From Streptomyces sp. Edi2 (lineage in GTDB: Bacteria; Actinomycetota; Actinomycetes; Streptomycetales; Streptomycetaceae), in the NCBI RefSeq assembly GCF_040253635.1, contig NZ_JBEJGX010000003.1, forward strand, positions 4,551,501-4,615,500: a DNA stretch of 64,000 nt, in the 5' to 3' direction. Every line of letters begins with the position of its first letter. The first letter of the stretch is position 1. Position numbers and translations under genes: made by a program. The notes beneath the pieces were generated by a model, which was not told where the DNA came from, ran no database searches, and saw only the letters and a list, made by a program, of their open reading frames with translations. This document shows, piece by piece, positions 13,109-20,874 of the stretch.

Positions 13109-13422
13109 AGTACCCGCTGCTGCTTTTGATCAAGATCTACCAGTGGACCATCAGCCCCTTGCTGGGACCGGTCTGCAAGTACTACCCGTCGTGCTCGCAC
13201 TATGGCTATACGGCCATCGACCGGCACGGTGCGGTGAAAGGGACTGCGCTGACAGCCTGGCGCATCCTGCGATGCAATCCGTGGTCGCTCGGTGGCGTCG
13301 ACCACGTCCCTCCCCGGAAGCGTCCGGTTTGGCATCAGCGGCTGAGGAGCCGCCTGGGCGGGCCCACCGTCCCTGAGCCTGTCGCCCAGCCCGAGACTCA
13401 GCCCAACGCCCAAGGAGCCTGA
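13105..13422 (+). CDS. yidD: Membrane protein insertion efficiency factor YidD
   Basis: A 105-residue DUF37-family protein with the diagnostic Cys-rich core [15 protein letters not shown] and [12 protein letters not shown]. An N-terminal amphipathic segment ([17 protein letters not shown]) attaches it to the membrane, where it assists YidC. The GTG start overlaps the rnpA stop by four bases, and yidC starts three bases after its stop. The last 30 residues are a Pro/Gln-rich extension. Confidence 0.94.
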   Translation: MKYPLLLLIKIYQWTISPLLGPVCKYYPSCSHYGYTAIDRHGAVKGTALTAWRILRCNPWSLGGVDHVPPRKRPVWHQRLRSRLGGPTVPEPVAQPETQPNAQGA

Positions 13423-13425
13423 TTC

Positions 13426-14568
13426 GTGGACACGATCCTCGGTCCCCTCTATATCGCTGTTTCCTGGATCATCGTCCAGTTCCACTCGTTCTACAGCCTC
13501 ATCTTTGACAAGGACAGTGGCGCGGCGTGGGGTCTGTCCATCGTCTCGCTGGTGGTGCTGATCCGTATCTGCCTGATCCCGCTCTTTGTGAAGCAGATCA
13601 AGTCGACGCGGAACATGCAGGCGCTTCAGCCGAAGATGAAGGCGATCCAGGAGCGCTACAAGAGCGACAAGCAGCGCCAGTCCGAAGAGATGATGAAGCT
13701 CTACAAGGAGACGGGCACCAACCCGCTCTCGAGCTGTCTCCCGATTCTGGCCCAGTCGCCGTTCTTCATCTCGCTGTATCAGGTTCTGAGCCACATCGCG
13801 AAGAACACGACGGTCGGCGTCATCGACCAGCCGCTGTTGCAGAGCGCGCAGAAGGCGCACATCTTCGGTGCGCCGCTGGCGGCGAAGTTCATGGACAGCG
13901 CGGCGAAGATCCAGAGCCTCGGCGCTTCGGTGATCGACGTCCGCGTGGTCACGATCATCATGATCGTCCTGATGTCGGCGTCGCAGTTCTACACGCAGCG
14001 CCAGCTGATGACCAAGAACGTCGACCTCACGGTGAAGACGCCGTTCATGCAGCAGCAGAAGATGCTGATGTACGTCTTCCCCCTCATGTTCGCCGTCTTC
14101 GGTATCAACTTCCCCGTCGGTGTTCTCGTCTACTGGCTGACCACCAACGTGTGGACCATGGGCCAGCAGATGTTCGTCATCCGTCGTAACCCGACCCCGG
14201 GCAGCAAGGCCTTCGCGGAGCGCCAGGAGCGGCTGCGGGCCGCCGGCAAGGTCGTCGAGGACCCGGCCGTCGTCGAGGCGAAGCAGGCCGCCGAGGAGGC
14301 GCGCCAGCACCGCCAGCAGCCCAAGCGTCAGTCGAAGTCCCAGCGGCAGACCGGTGGCGCGGTACCGGCCGGCGGTGCGCAGAACCGTACGCGCGCCGGA
14401 TCCGCGCCGGATGACACGGGCGCCGGACAGGGTGCTGCGAAGAAGCAGTCGCTGGAGAAGAAGGACGCGCCGGAGGGCAAGGAGAAGGGCGGCGCCTCCG
14501 GGTCCCGCACCACCAAGTCCGGTCAGCGCAAGGGCCAGCAGCGCCCCAAGCACCCGTCCAAGAAGTAA
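13426..14568 (+). CDS. yidC: Membrane protein insertase YidC/OxaA
   Basis: A 380-residue insertase of the Oxa1 family with five predicted membrane helices, without the large periplasmic domain of the E. coli protein. Recognisable segments are [20 protein letters not shown], a cytoplasmic helical hairpin with [21 protein letters not shown], and [20 protein letters not shown]. The last 100 residues are a Lys/Gln/Gly-rich tail that may bind ribosomes. The start is GTG, immediately after yidD. Confidence 0.95.
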   Translation: MDTILGPLYIAVSWIIVQFHSFYSLIFDKDSGAAWGLSIVSLVVLIRICLIPLFVKQIKSTRNMQALQPKMKAIQERYKSDKQRQSEEMMKLYKETGTNPLSSCLPILAQSPFFISLYQVLSHIAKNTTVGVIDQPLLQSAQKAHIFGAPLAAKFMDSAAKIQSLGASVIDVRVVTIIMIVLMSASQFYTQRQLMTKNVDLTVKTPFMQQQKMLMYVFPLMFAVFGINFPVGVLVYWLTTNVWTMGQQMFVIRRNPTPGSKAFAERQERLRAAGKVVEDPAVVEAKQAAEEARQHRQQPKRQSKSQRQTGGAVPAGGAQNRTRAGSAPDDTGAGQGAAKKQSLEKKDAPEGKEKGGASGSRTTKSGQRKGQQRPKHPSKK

Positions 14569-14582
14569 GAAGGAGTCCTTTC

Positions 14583-15089
14583 GTGACGGACACGACCCCT
14601 GCCACCAAGGGCACCGACACCCTGACCCGCCTGGAGCAGGAAGGCGAGATCGCGGCCGACTACCTCGAAGGTCTGCTGGACATCGCCGACCTCGACGGTG
14701 ACATCGACATGGATGTCGAGGCCGACCGTGCCGCTGTGTCGATCATCAGTGACTCGACCAGCCGTGACCTGCAGAAGCTGGTGGGCCGCGACGGTGAGGT
14801 GCTGGAGGCCCTGCAGGAGCTGACCCGGCTGGCCGTGCACCGTGAAACCGGTGACCGCAGCCGTCTGATGCTGGACATCGCCGGCTTCCGGGCGCGTAAG
14901 CGCGAGGAGCTTGCGGAGATCGGCGCGAAGGCCGCGGAAGAGGTCAAGGGCACCGGTGAGCCGGTGAAGCTCGACCCCATGACGCCGTTCGAGCGCAAGG
15001 TCGTCCACGACGCGGTGGCGGCGGCCGGACTCCAGAGCGAGTCCGAGGGCGAGGAGCCGCAGCGCCGAGTGGTTGTTCTCCCGGCCTGA
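14583..15089 (+). CDS. Jag/KhpB-type RNA-binding protein (KH + R3H)
   Basis: A 168-residue SpoIIIJ-associated protein. A KH domain at about 50-100 includes GRDGEVLEALQELTRLAV. An R3H domain at 105-160 includes PMTPFERKVVHDAVAAAGLQSESEG. The Jag-N domain of Firmicutes forms is absent, as usual in actinobacteria. It binds RNA and acts with YidC and cell-wall factors in other bacteria. AGAAGGAG precedes the GTG start, and a strong terminator follows the gene. Confidence 0.92.
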   Translation: MTDTTPATKGTDTLTRLEQEGEIAADYLEGLLDIADLDGDIDMDVEADRAAVSIISDSTSRDLQKLVGRDGEVLEALQELTRLAVHRETGDRSRLMLDIAGFRARKREELAEIGAKAAEEVKGTGEPVKLDPMTPFERKVVHDAVAAAGLQSESEGEEPQRRVVVLPA

Positions 15090-15111
15090 CCACTCAGCGC
15101 TCCCGTTTTTC

Positions 15112-15143
15112 TTTGGCCCCGTCTGCTCGCAGGCGGGGCCAAA
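15112..15143 (+). terminator. Rho-independent-like terminator after jag
   Basis: A 14-base-pair stem with a CTCG loop and one G-U pair, flanked by T-rich sequence on the left and AAAA on the right. It separates the rpmH-jag unit from rsmG, so rsmG probably has its own promoter or relies on read-through. Confidence 0.85.
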
Positions 15144-15225
15144 AGTTGTCAGCGTTCTGTGTTATCCCGGGGGGCGTAACCCGGGTTCCCGGCAGGAAAA
15201 GCAGTCCAAAGGAAGGGCGGTTCCC

Positions 15226-15951
15226 GTGACGGAGGCAGCAGCGGAGCTCCCTCCTGCGCCGAAGGTGGCGGAGGAGGTTTTCGGCGAGCGCTTTCCGGAG
15301 GCCGTGCGGTACGGCGAACTGCTCGCCGACGCCGGGGTGAAGCGTGGGCTCATCGGCCCGCGTGAGGTGCCGCGGCTGTGGGAGCGGCATCTGTTGAACT
15401 GCGCGGTGCTCTCCGAGGTGGTGCCCGAGGGCGTCTCGGTCTGCGATGTGGGTTCGGGGGCCGGGCTGCCCGGTATCCCGCTGGCTCTGGTGCGCCCGGA
15501 TTTGAAGATCACGCTGCTGGAGCCACTGCTGCGGCGTACGAACTTCCTTCAGGAAGTCGTCGAGCTGCTGGGCCTGGACCATGTCACGGTCGTGCGCGGG
15601 CGGGCCGAAGAAGTGATGGGGAAGCTGCCCCAGGTGCATGTGGTGACGGCGCGTGCCGTTGCCCCGCTCGACCGGCTGGCCGGCTGGGGGGTTCCGCTGC
15701 TGCGTCCGTACGGCGAGATGCTGGCGCTCAAGGGCGATGCCGCGGAGGAGGAGCTCAAGGGAGCCCGGGCGGCGCTGAGCAAGCTCGGCGTCGTGGAGAC
15801 CTCGGTGGTGCATGTGGGCGGGGGCATCGTGGATCCGCCCTCGACCGTCGTGCGGGTCGAGGTGGGCGAGAGCCCCGGCGGTGTGCGCTTCGCCGCCAAG
15901 CGGGCCAAGGCGGCTCGGGTGGGCCGTGCGTCGAGGGGCCGCCGGCGCTGA
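15226..15951 (+). CDS. rsmG: 16S rRNA m7G527 methyltransferase RsmG (GidB)
   Basis: A 241-residue SAM-dependent methyltransferase that modifies G527 in the 530 loop of 16S rRNA. Motifs are CDVGSGAGLPGIPLAL (SAM site), ITLLEPLLRRTNFL and VTARAVAPL. I chose the GTG start reading VTEAAAELPPAPKVAEEVF because AAAGGAAGGG lies just upstream; a longer open frame begins inside jag. Loss of this enzyme gives low-level streptomycin resistance in other bacteria. The C-terminus is a basic tail. Confidence 0.94.
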   Translation: MTEAAAELPPAPKVAEEVFGERFPEAVRYGELLADAGVKRGLIGPREVPRLWERHLLNCAVLSEVVPEGVSVCDVGSGAGLPGIPLALVRPDLKITLLEPLLRRTNFLQEVVELLGLDHVTVVRGRAEEVMGKLPQVHVVTARAVAPLDRLAGWGVPLLRPYGEMLALKGDAAEEELKGARAALSKLGVVETSVVHVGGGIVDPPSTVVRVEVGESPGGVRFAAKRAKAARVGRASRGRRR

Positions 15952-16040
15952 TGCCCTGGTGCCGGACCGCTACAGCTCGGCAGGGGCGTCAGGGTGCACC
16001 ACTCCGGGAAAAACGGCAAAAGTGCCCAATGTCATCAAAA

Positions 16041-16060
16041 CGACACAAGGCGGAGTGTCG
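16041..16060. promoter_or_regulatory. GACAC inverted repeat, WhiA-like site
   Basis: CGACAC and GTGTCG face each other across eight bases. GACAC is the core motif bound by the sporulation regulator WhiA, and a sporulation-specific parAB promoter controlled by WhiA/WhiB is known in S. coelicolor. The assignment here is by motif and position only. Confidence 0.5.
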
Positions 16061-16079
16061 CGGCTGATTCAGTCGCGAC
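16057..16079. promoter_or_regulatory. 23-base near-perfect palindrome upstream of parA
   Basis: Arms of 11 bases around a single central T, with only one mismatched pair (G opposite T). It starts GTCGCG and ends CGCGAC, and overlaps the right half of the GACAC repeat. There is no T run after it, so an operator is likelier than a terminator. Confidence 0.5.
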
Positions 16080-16090
16080 GCTGGCATCGT

Positions 16091-16104
16091 GTTTCACGTG
16101 AAAC
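16091..16104. promoter_or_regulatory. parS site 1 (parA leader)
   Basis: Exact GTTTCACGTGAAAC, the ParB-binding site. It lies in the leader of parA, or in its first codons if the most upstream GTG is used. Confidence 0.92.
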
Positions 16105-16298
16105 GTCGTTCTCTACTGCAAGGGATCATCGACCGTGGTCGTGCGGCCGCCGCGCCCCGCGACCGTAGACCCACAAGGGTCAGCGAAGTATCCACAGAAG
16201 TGGATTCGTCCACAGGAGAACGGACCTCACTGGTTCGCGACACCGAAAGCATGGCAGGCTCTGAACATTGCGAGCCTGATGTCGAGGAGAGTGAATCC

Positions 16299-17321
16299 TT
16301 GCGGTCCGACGCCAACATCGCGGGACCGATGACCGACCCGGTCCCCGGTCCCCGTAGCGAGTCGTTCGGGGACGACGTTTCACGTGAAACGCCGCCCCCG
16401 ATGGACGACACCCCGATCGGTCGTGCAGCTCAGCTGGCGGTGGAGGCACTCGGCCGCGCGGGTGAGGGGCTGCCCCGGCCTGAACAGACTCGGGTCATGG
16501 TGGTTGCCAACCAGAAGGGCGGGGTCGGCAAGACCACGACCACGGTGAACCTGGCGGCCGCCTTGGCCTTGCACGGTGCCCGGGTTCTGGTGATCGACCT
16601 CGACCCCCAGGGCAATGCGTCAACGGCGCTGGGCATCGACCACCACTCCGAAGTGCCCTCCATCTACGACGTACTGGTGGAGAGCAAGCCACTCTCCGAT
16701 GTCGTACAGCCGGTCGTGGATGTGGAGGGCTTGTTCTGTGCGCCCGCCACAATCGATCTGGCCGGTGCGGAGATCGAGCTGGTCTCGCTGGTGGCCCGTG
16801 AGAGCCGGCTGGACCGGGCCATCAAGGCGTATGAACAGCCGCTGGACTACATCTTCATCGACTGCCCGCCCTCGCTCGGCCTGCTGACGGTCAACGCGCT
16901 GGTGGCCGGCGCCGAGGTACTGATCCCGATTCAGTGCGAGTACTACGCACTGGAGGGGCTGGGCCAGCTGCTCCGGAACGTTGATCTGGTGCGGGGGCAT
17001 CTCAACCCCAAGCTCCACGTCTCGACGATCTTGCTCACCATGTACGACGGCCGCACCCGGCTGGCCTCTCAGGTCGCCGACGAGGTGCGCAGTCACTTCG
17101 GCCACGAGGTGCTCCGTACGAGCATTCCCCGCTCGGTGCGCATCTCCGAGGCACCCAGCTATGGGCAGACGGTGCTCACCTATGACCCGGGATCCAGTGG
17201 CTCGCTTTCGTATCTCGAGGCAGCCCGAGAGATCGCTTTGCGTGGGGTCCCGCAGACCGGAGGCCAGGGCCTCAGCGTCAACTATGAAGCACAGCACAGC
17301 ATCTCGGAGGGGAATCAGTGA
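16299..17321 (+). CDS. parA: Chromosome partitioning ATPase ParA
   Basis: A Walker-type ATPase that positions ParB-parS complexes and organises septation in sporulating hyphae. The deviant Walker A KGGVGKTT is at about 73-80, followed by [13 protein letters not shown] and [18 protein letters not shown] chose the TTG start (340 residues) because GAGGAGA lies eight bases upstream. A GTG at 16089 would give 410 residues but starts inside parS without a ribosome binding site, and an ATG at 16329 is also possible. A parS lies inside the reading frame. The stop overlaps the parB start. Confidence 0.92.
   Translation: MRSDANIAGPMTDPVPGPRSESFGDDVSRETPPPMDDTPIGRAAQLAVEALGRAGEGLPRPEQTRVMVVANQKGGVGKTTTTVNLAAALALHGARVLVIDLDPQGNASTALGIDHHSEVPSIYDVLVESKPLSDVVQPVVDVEGLFCAPATIDLAGAEIELVSLVARESRLDRAIKAYEQPLDYIFIDCPPSLGLLTVNALVAGAEVLIPIQCEYYALEGLGQLLRNVDLVRGHLNPKLHVSTILLTMYDGRTRLASQVADEVRSHFGHEVLRTSIPRSVRISEAPSYGQTVLTYDPGSSGSLSYLEAAREIALRGVPQTGGQGLSVNYEAQHSISEGNQ
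16377..16390. promoter_or_regulatory. parS site 2 (inside parA)
   Basis: Exact 14-base parS in the disordered N-terminal part of parA, read there as Val-Ser-Arg-Glu-Thr. Confidence 0.92.
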
Positions 17322-18415
17322 GCGAACGACGTAGAGGCCTGGGCCGTGGGCTCGGTGCGCTGATCCCCGCGGCACCGCAGAGCACGGACCATACCGGGCC
17401 TACGGGGCAGGGAGCGGCGTCATCGTCGTCCGCACCGGTCTTGGCCCCGGAGCGAGGAGTGGCGGCCGCCAAGGTGACGTCGCTGCCGACGCACGGTGTT
17501 TCACGTGAAACGGAGACACCGGCAGGGTCGGAGGCATCGTCGGCGGGCGTCTCGGAAGTAGCAGGCGCGCACTTCGCGGAAGTGCCACTGGACGCGATCA
17601 AGCCGAACCCGCGCCAGCCGCGCGAGGTCTTCGACGAGGACGCCCTTGCCGAGCTGGTCACCTCCATCAAGGAGGTGGGCCTGCTCCAGCCGGTGGTGGT
17701 CCGTCAGACGGGACCGGGGCGGTATGAGCTCATCATGGGCGAGCGCCGCTGGCGGGCTTGCCGTGAGGCCGGCCTGGAGAAAATTCCCGCGATCGTGCGG
17801 GCCACGGACGATGAGAAGCTGCTGCTCGATGCGCTTCTGGAAAATCTCCACCGGGCACAGCTCAACCCGCTGGAAGAGGCAGCCGCTTATGACCAGCTGC
17901 TGAAGGACTTCAAGTGCACGCATGACGAGCTGGCCGACCGGATCGGTCGTTCGCGTCCGCAGGTCTCCAACACGCTGCGGCTGCTGAAGCTCTCGCCGTC
18001 CGTGCAGAAGCGGCTCGCCGCAGGTGTGCTCTCCGCAGGACATGCCCGCGCTCTGCTGTCCGTGGAGGACTCGGAGGAGCAGGACCACCTCGCGCGCCGC
18101 ATCGTGGCGGAGGGGCTGTCGGTCCGTTCCGTCGAGGAGATTGTGACGCTGATGGGGTCGACCCCCACGAGCGCGAGCAAGGCCAAGGGACCCCGTGCGG
18201 GCACCCGGGTGTCCCCCGCGCTGACGGGGCTGGCCTCCCGGCTGTCCGATCGCTTCGAGACCCGGGTGAAGGTCGACCTGGGGCAGAAGAAGGGAAAGAT
18301 CGTCGTCGAGTTCGCCTCGATGGACGATCTGGAGCGCATCCTCGGCACGCTCGCCCCTGGCGAGGGGCGCGTCCTGGGCCAGTCGCTGGCCGAGGAGAAC
18401 GACGGCGAAGAGTGA
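17318..18415 (+). CDS. parB: Chromosome partitioning protein ParB
   Basis: A 365-residue CTP-dependent clamp that binds parS and spreads on DNA. The N-terminal CTP-binding domain contains IKPNPRQPR and GERRWRA (near 141-147). A helix-turn-helix at about 200-225 has [24 protein letters not shown], and the C-terminus is a dimerisation domain. GTG start, overlapping the parA stop by four bases. A parS site lies in its linker near residue 60. A strong terminator follows. Confidence 0.96.
   Translation: MSERRRGLGRGLGALIPAAPQSTDHTGPTGQGAASSSSAPVLAPERGVAAAKVTSLPTHGVSRETETPAGSEASSAGVSEVAGAHFAEVPLDAIKPNPRQPREVFDEDALAELVTSIKEVGLLQPVVVRQTGPGRYELIMGERRWRACREAGLEKIPAIVRATDDEKLLLDALLENLHRAQLNPLEEAAAYDQLLKDFKCTHDELADRIGRSRPQVSNTLRLLKLSPSVQKRLAAGVLSAGHARALLSVEDSEEQDHLARRIVAEGLSVRSVEEIVTLMGSTPTSASKAKGPRAGTRVSPALTGLASRLSDRFETRVKVDLGQKKGKIVVEFASMDDLERILGTLAPGEGRVLGQSLAEENDGEE
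17498..17511. promoter_or_regulatory. parS site 3 (inside parB)
   Basis: Exact parS within the N-terminal linker of parB, again read as VSRET. Confidence 0.92.
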
Positions 18416-18434
18416 GCTGATGCTCTCGGCTCCC

Positions 18435-18478
18435 GGGCGGGCCGTGTTCCGGAGTTCATACCGGGACACGGCCCGCCC
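18435..18478 (+). terminator. Terminator after parB
   Basis: An 18-base-pair stem from GGGCGGGCC to GGCCCGCCC with one wobble pair and an 8-base loop, followed by TTT. It closes the parAB transcript. Confidence 0.85.
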
Positions 18479-18577
18479 TTTGCTCTCTTGCGGTACCCGT
18501 GCCCGTAAAGGGTGGATACGATGCGTTCGGGTATGGCACGCATCCATGTGGAGAGACCTCACACCGAGGAGAGGGCC

Positions 18578-18826
18578 ATGCAATCGGTGAGCCGCACCGG
18601 ACTGTTGGCAGCGGGGTTCGGCCTCGCAGCTGTCGGAGGATTCGTCGGTGGTCTGATCAGAGAGCAGACGGCGCTTCGTGGTGCGGCAGGCGAGGGAAGC
18701 GAGGACCTGGTTCCATGGGCCGTCGGCTCGTACCGCTCACGTTGGACAACCTTCCGGACCTTCCCAAGCGCTGCCGCTCCTGTGTCTTCTGGGAGCTCGA
18801 CCCCGTCAGCGGCGAGGCAGCGGTAA
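18578..18826 (+). CDS. Possible small membrane protein overlapping the GNAT gene
   Basis: An 82-codon frame starting MQSVSRTGLLAAGFGLAAVG with a very good ribosome binding site (GAGGAGAGGG). The first 40 residues form one convincing membrane helix ending in GGLIREQ. The second half overlaps the GNAT gene in another frame and reads like a shadow of it. Either this is a genuine short membrane protein, or a leader peptide coupled to GNAT translation. A TACGAT -10-like sequence lies at 18517-18522. The family is not recognised. Confidence 0.4.
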   Translation: MQSVSRTGLLAAGFGLAAVGGFVGGLIREQTALRGAAGEGSEDLVPWAVGSYRSRWTTFRTFPSAAAPVSSGSSTPSAARQR

Positions 18827-19332
18827 AGGCGGGACGCCCGGAGCTCGAGAAGGAAGCCTGGATCTCGGCAGTACTGCTGGAGTGGGGGTCCTGCGGGCGG
18901 GTGGTCTATGTCGACGAGGTGCCCGTCGGGTTCGTGATGTACGCCCCGCCGGCGTATGTGCCGCGTTCCACGGCCTTCCCCACCAGCCCGGTCTCGCCGG
19001 ACGCGGTGCAGTTGCTGACGGCGTGGCTGATCCCTGGGTACCAAGGTCAGGGGCTGGGGCGGGTGATGGTCCAGACGGTCGCCAAGGACCTCATCCAGCG
19101 CGGCTTCAAAGCCATCGAGGCCTTTGGCGATGCCCGCTGGAGCGAGCCGGCATGTGTGCTGCCCGCCCATCACCTCCTTGCGGTCGGCTTCAAGACCGTA
19201 CGGCCCCATCCCCGCTTCCCTCGGCTGCGCCTGGAGCTGCGGACCACGATCTCGTGGAAGGAAGATGTCGAGCTGGCTCTCGACCGCCTGCTGGGGGCCG
19301 TGCAGAAGGAACCGGCCCTGCGACCGTTGTAG
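18715..19332 (+). CDS. GNAT family N-acetyltransferase
   Basis: A 205-residue protein of the GCN5-related fold. The acetyl-CoA pyrophosphate loop is PGYQGQGLGRVMV at about 110-122, after the beta strand VQLLTAWLI. The N-terminus has a Cys pair (CRSCVFWEL). The ATG start has GAGG 11 bases upstream. The same gene is present between parB and trxA in other Streptomyces, but I know of no substrate. It converges with trxA, and a terminator flanked by parS-type sequences lies between them. Confidence 0.85.
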   Translation: MGRRLVPLTLDNLPDLPKRCRSCVFWELDPVSGEAAVKAGRPELEKEAWISAVLLEWGSCGRVVYVDEVPVGFVMYAPPAYVPRSTAFPTSPVSPDAVQLLTAWLIPGYQGQGLGRVMVQTVAKDLIQRGFKAIEAFGDARWSEPACVLPAHHLLAVGFKTVRPHPRFPRLRLELRTTISWKEDVELALDRLLGAVQKEPALRPL

Positions 19333-19340
19333 GGCGTGCG

Positions 19341-19354
19341 GTTTCACGTGAAAC
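19341..19354. promoter_or_regulatory. parS site 4
   Basis: Exact parS in the 83-base space between the convergent GNAT and trxA genes. A one-mismatch copy, GTTTCCCGTGAAAC, lies 34 bases further on at 19389-19402, across the terminator. Confidence 0.92.
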
Positions 19355-19358
19355 AGAG

Positions 19359-19391
19359 AACGGGCCCGCCCTTTCGTGGGGCAGGCCCGTT
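19359..19391. terminator. Bidirectional terminator between GNAT and trxA
   Basis: A 13-base-pair stem (AACGGGCC...GGCCCGTT) with one internal mismatch and a loop of about seven bases. It ends in T residues in both directions, so it can serve both convergent genes. Confidence 0.75.
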
Positions 19392-19415
19392 TCCCGTGAA
19401 ACGGAGTGGCGCGAC

Positions 19416-19742
19416 TCAGGCGAGGTAGTCCGACAGGTCGCGCTCGATCGCCGCCTTCGGCTTGGCACCGACGATGGTCTTCACGACCTCGCCGCCCTGG
19501 TAGACGTTCATGGTCGGGATCGACATGACGCCGTACTTGGCGGTGGTGGCCGGGTTCTCGTCGGTGTTCAGCTTGGCGATGACGATCTCGTCGTGCTCGG
19601 CGGCAATTGCCTCCAGGGACGGGGCGACCTGGCGGCACGGGCCGCACCAGGTGGCCCAGAAGTCCACAAGGACAGGCTTGTCGCTCTTGAGGACGACCTC
19701 TTCGAAGTTGTCGTCCGTGACGGTCACCGTGGCGCCGGCCAT
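19416..19742 (-). CDS. trxA: Thioredoxin
   Basis: A 108-residue thioredoxin with the active site WCGPC (Cys33 and Cys36) and the cis-proline segment MSIPTMNVYQGG. The ATG start (AGATVTVTDDNFEEVV) is preceded by AAGGAGA. It lies 46 bases downstream of trxB, so both are probably expressed from the sigma-R type promoter upstream of trxB as a disulfide-stress operon. It reduces protein disulfides using electrons from TrxB. Confidence 0.96.
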   Translation of the reverse strand: MAGATVTVTDDNFEEVVLKSDKPVLVDFWATWCGPCRQVAPSLEAIAAEHDEIVIAKLNTDENPATTAKYGVMSIPTMNVYQGGEVVKTIVGAKPKAAIERDLSDYLA

Positions 19743-19788
19743 GGCAATCTCCTTACTGGGTGGGTGGTGGGAAAGCTGGGTGCGCGGA

Positions 19789-20760
19789 TCAGACGGAGGC
19801 GGTCTTGTCCGGCTCGGCCGCCTCGCTGTCCGACAGCGCGGCGAGGAACCGCTCGGCGTCGAGGGCGGCGGAACAGCCCGTACCGGCGGCGGTGATTGCC
19901 TGGCGGTAGGTGTGGTCGACGACATCGCCGGCACCGAAGACGCCCGTCAGGTTGGTCCGCGTGCTGGGCGCATCGACCTTGAGGTAGCCCTCGTCGTCGA
20001 GCTTCAGCTGCCCCTTGAACAGCTCGGTCCGCGGGTCGTGGCCGATCGCGATGAAGAGGCCGGTGACGGGGAGCTCGGAGGTCTCGCCGGTCTTGCGGTT
20101 GCGCAGCGTCAGACCTGAGAGCTTGCTCTCACCGTGGATCTCGGCGACGTCGCTGTCCCAGACGAACTTGATCTTCGGGTCCGCGAAGGCACGCTCCTGC
20201 ATTGCCTTGCTGGCCCGCAGGGTGTCGCGGCGGTGGACGACCGTGACCGACTTGGCGAAGCGGGAGAGGAAGGTGGCCTCCTCCATCGCGGTGTCGCCTC
20301 CACCGATGACGGCGATGTCCTGGTTCTTGAAGAAGAACCCGTCGCAGGTGGCGCACCAGGAGACGCCACGGCCGGACAGCTCGTCCTCACGGGGAAGACC
20401 GAGCTTGCGGTGCTGGGAGCCGGTGCTGACGATCACGGTCTTCGCGCGGTGCACGTTGCCGGCGGTGTCCGTGACGGTCTTGATCTCCTCGGAGAGGTCG
20501 ACCGAGACGATGTCGTCCGGCACCAGCTCGGCGCCGAAGCGCTCCGCCTGGGCGCGCATGTTGTCCATCAGGTCCGGCCCCATGATGCCGTCGCGGAAAC
20601 CGGGGAAGTTCTCCACGTCAGTGGTGTTCATCAGCGCGCCTCCGGCGGTGACGGCACCTTCGAAGACCAGCGGCTTCAGGGACGCGCGGGCGGTGTAGAG
20701 CGCTGCGGTGTAGCCCGCGGGCCCGGAGCCAATGATGATCACGTTGCGGACGTCGCTCAC
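19789..20760 (-). CDS. trxB: Thioredoxin reductase
   Basis: A 323-residue NADPH- and FAD-dependent reductase. The FAD-binding GSGPAG is at 11-16, the redox-active CATC near 135-138, and the NADPH-binding motif [13 protein letters not shown] follows. GTG start with AAGGAAG upstream. It passes electrons from NADPH to thioredoxin encoded just downstream. The promoter region matches the disulfide-stress sigma factor consensus. Confidence 0.96.
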   Translation of the reverse strand: MSDVRNVIIIGSGPAGYTAALYTARASLKPLVFEGAVTAGGALMNTTDVENFPGFRDGIMGPDLMDNMRAQAERFGAELVPDDIVSVDLSEEIKTVTDTAGNVHRAKTVIVSTGSQHRKLGLPREDELSGRGVSWCATCDGFFFKNQDIAVIGGGDTAMEEATFLSRFAKSVTVVHRRDTLRASKAMQERAFADPKIKFVWDSDVAEIHGESKLSGLTLRNRKTGETSELPVTGLFIAIGHDPRTELFKGQLKLDDEGYLKVDAPSTRTNLTGVFGAGDVVDHTYRQAITAAGTGCSAALDAERFLAALSDSEAAEPDKTASV

Positions 20761-20820
20761 GGGTGTCTTCCTTGTCTCTGCCGACTGCTTGCTGGGGCTC
20801 TCGGAACTCTCACCCCACCC

Positions 20821-20846
20821 AACGGATCCTACGGGGCGAGCATTCC
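20821..20846 (-). promoter_or_regulatory. Sigma-R type promoter of trxB-trxA
   Basis: Reading toward trxB, GGAAT and GTT are separated by exactly 18 bases. This is the consensus of the SigR disulfide-stress sigma factor, which controls trxBA in S. coelicolor. It lies about 60-85 bases before the trxB start. Confidence 0.8.
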
Positions 20847-20874
20847 CGGAGTGTCACAGCGCACTGCTCGTCGC

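Larger units (their letters stand above)
15952..16298 (+). other. parAB promoter region
   Basis: A stretch of 347 bases before the chosen parA start. In order it holds a GACAC inverted repeat (16041-16060), an overlapping 23-base near-palindrome (16057-16079), an exact parS (16091-16104) and two DnaA-box-like sequences, GTATCCACA at 16188 and TCGTCCACA at 16206. The parA frame is open through the right part, but I see no ribosome binding site for its most upstream GTG. Confidence 0.65.

Noticed and set aside
16089..16298. Longer ParA beginning at a GTG inside parS
   Set aside because: No ribosome binding site precedes it, the added 70 residues are not family-like, and the TTG downstream has GAGGAGA at good spacing.
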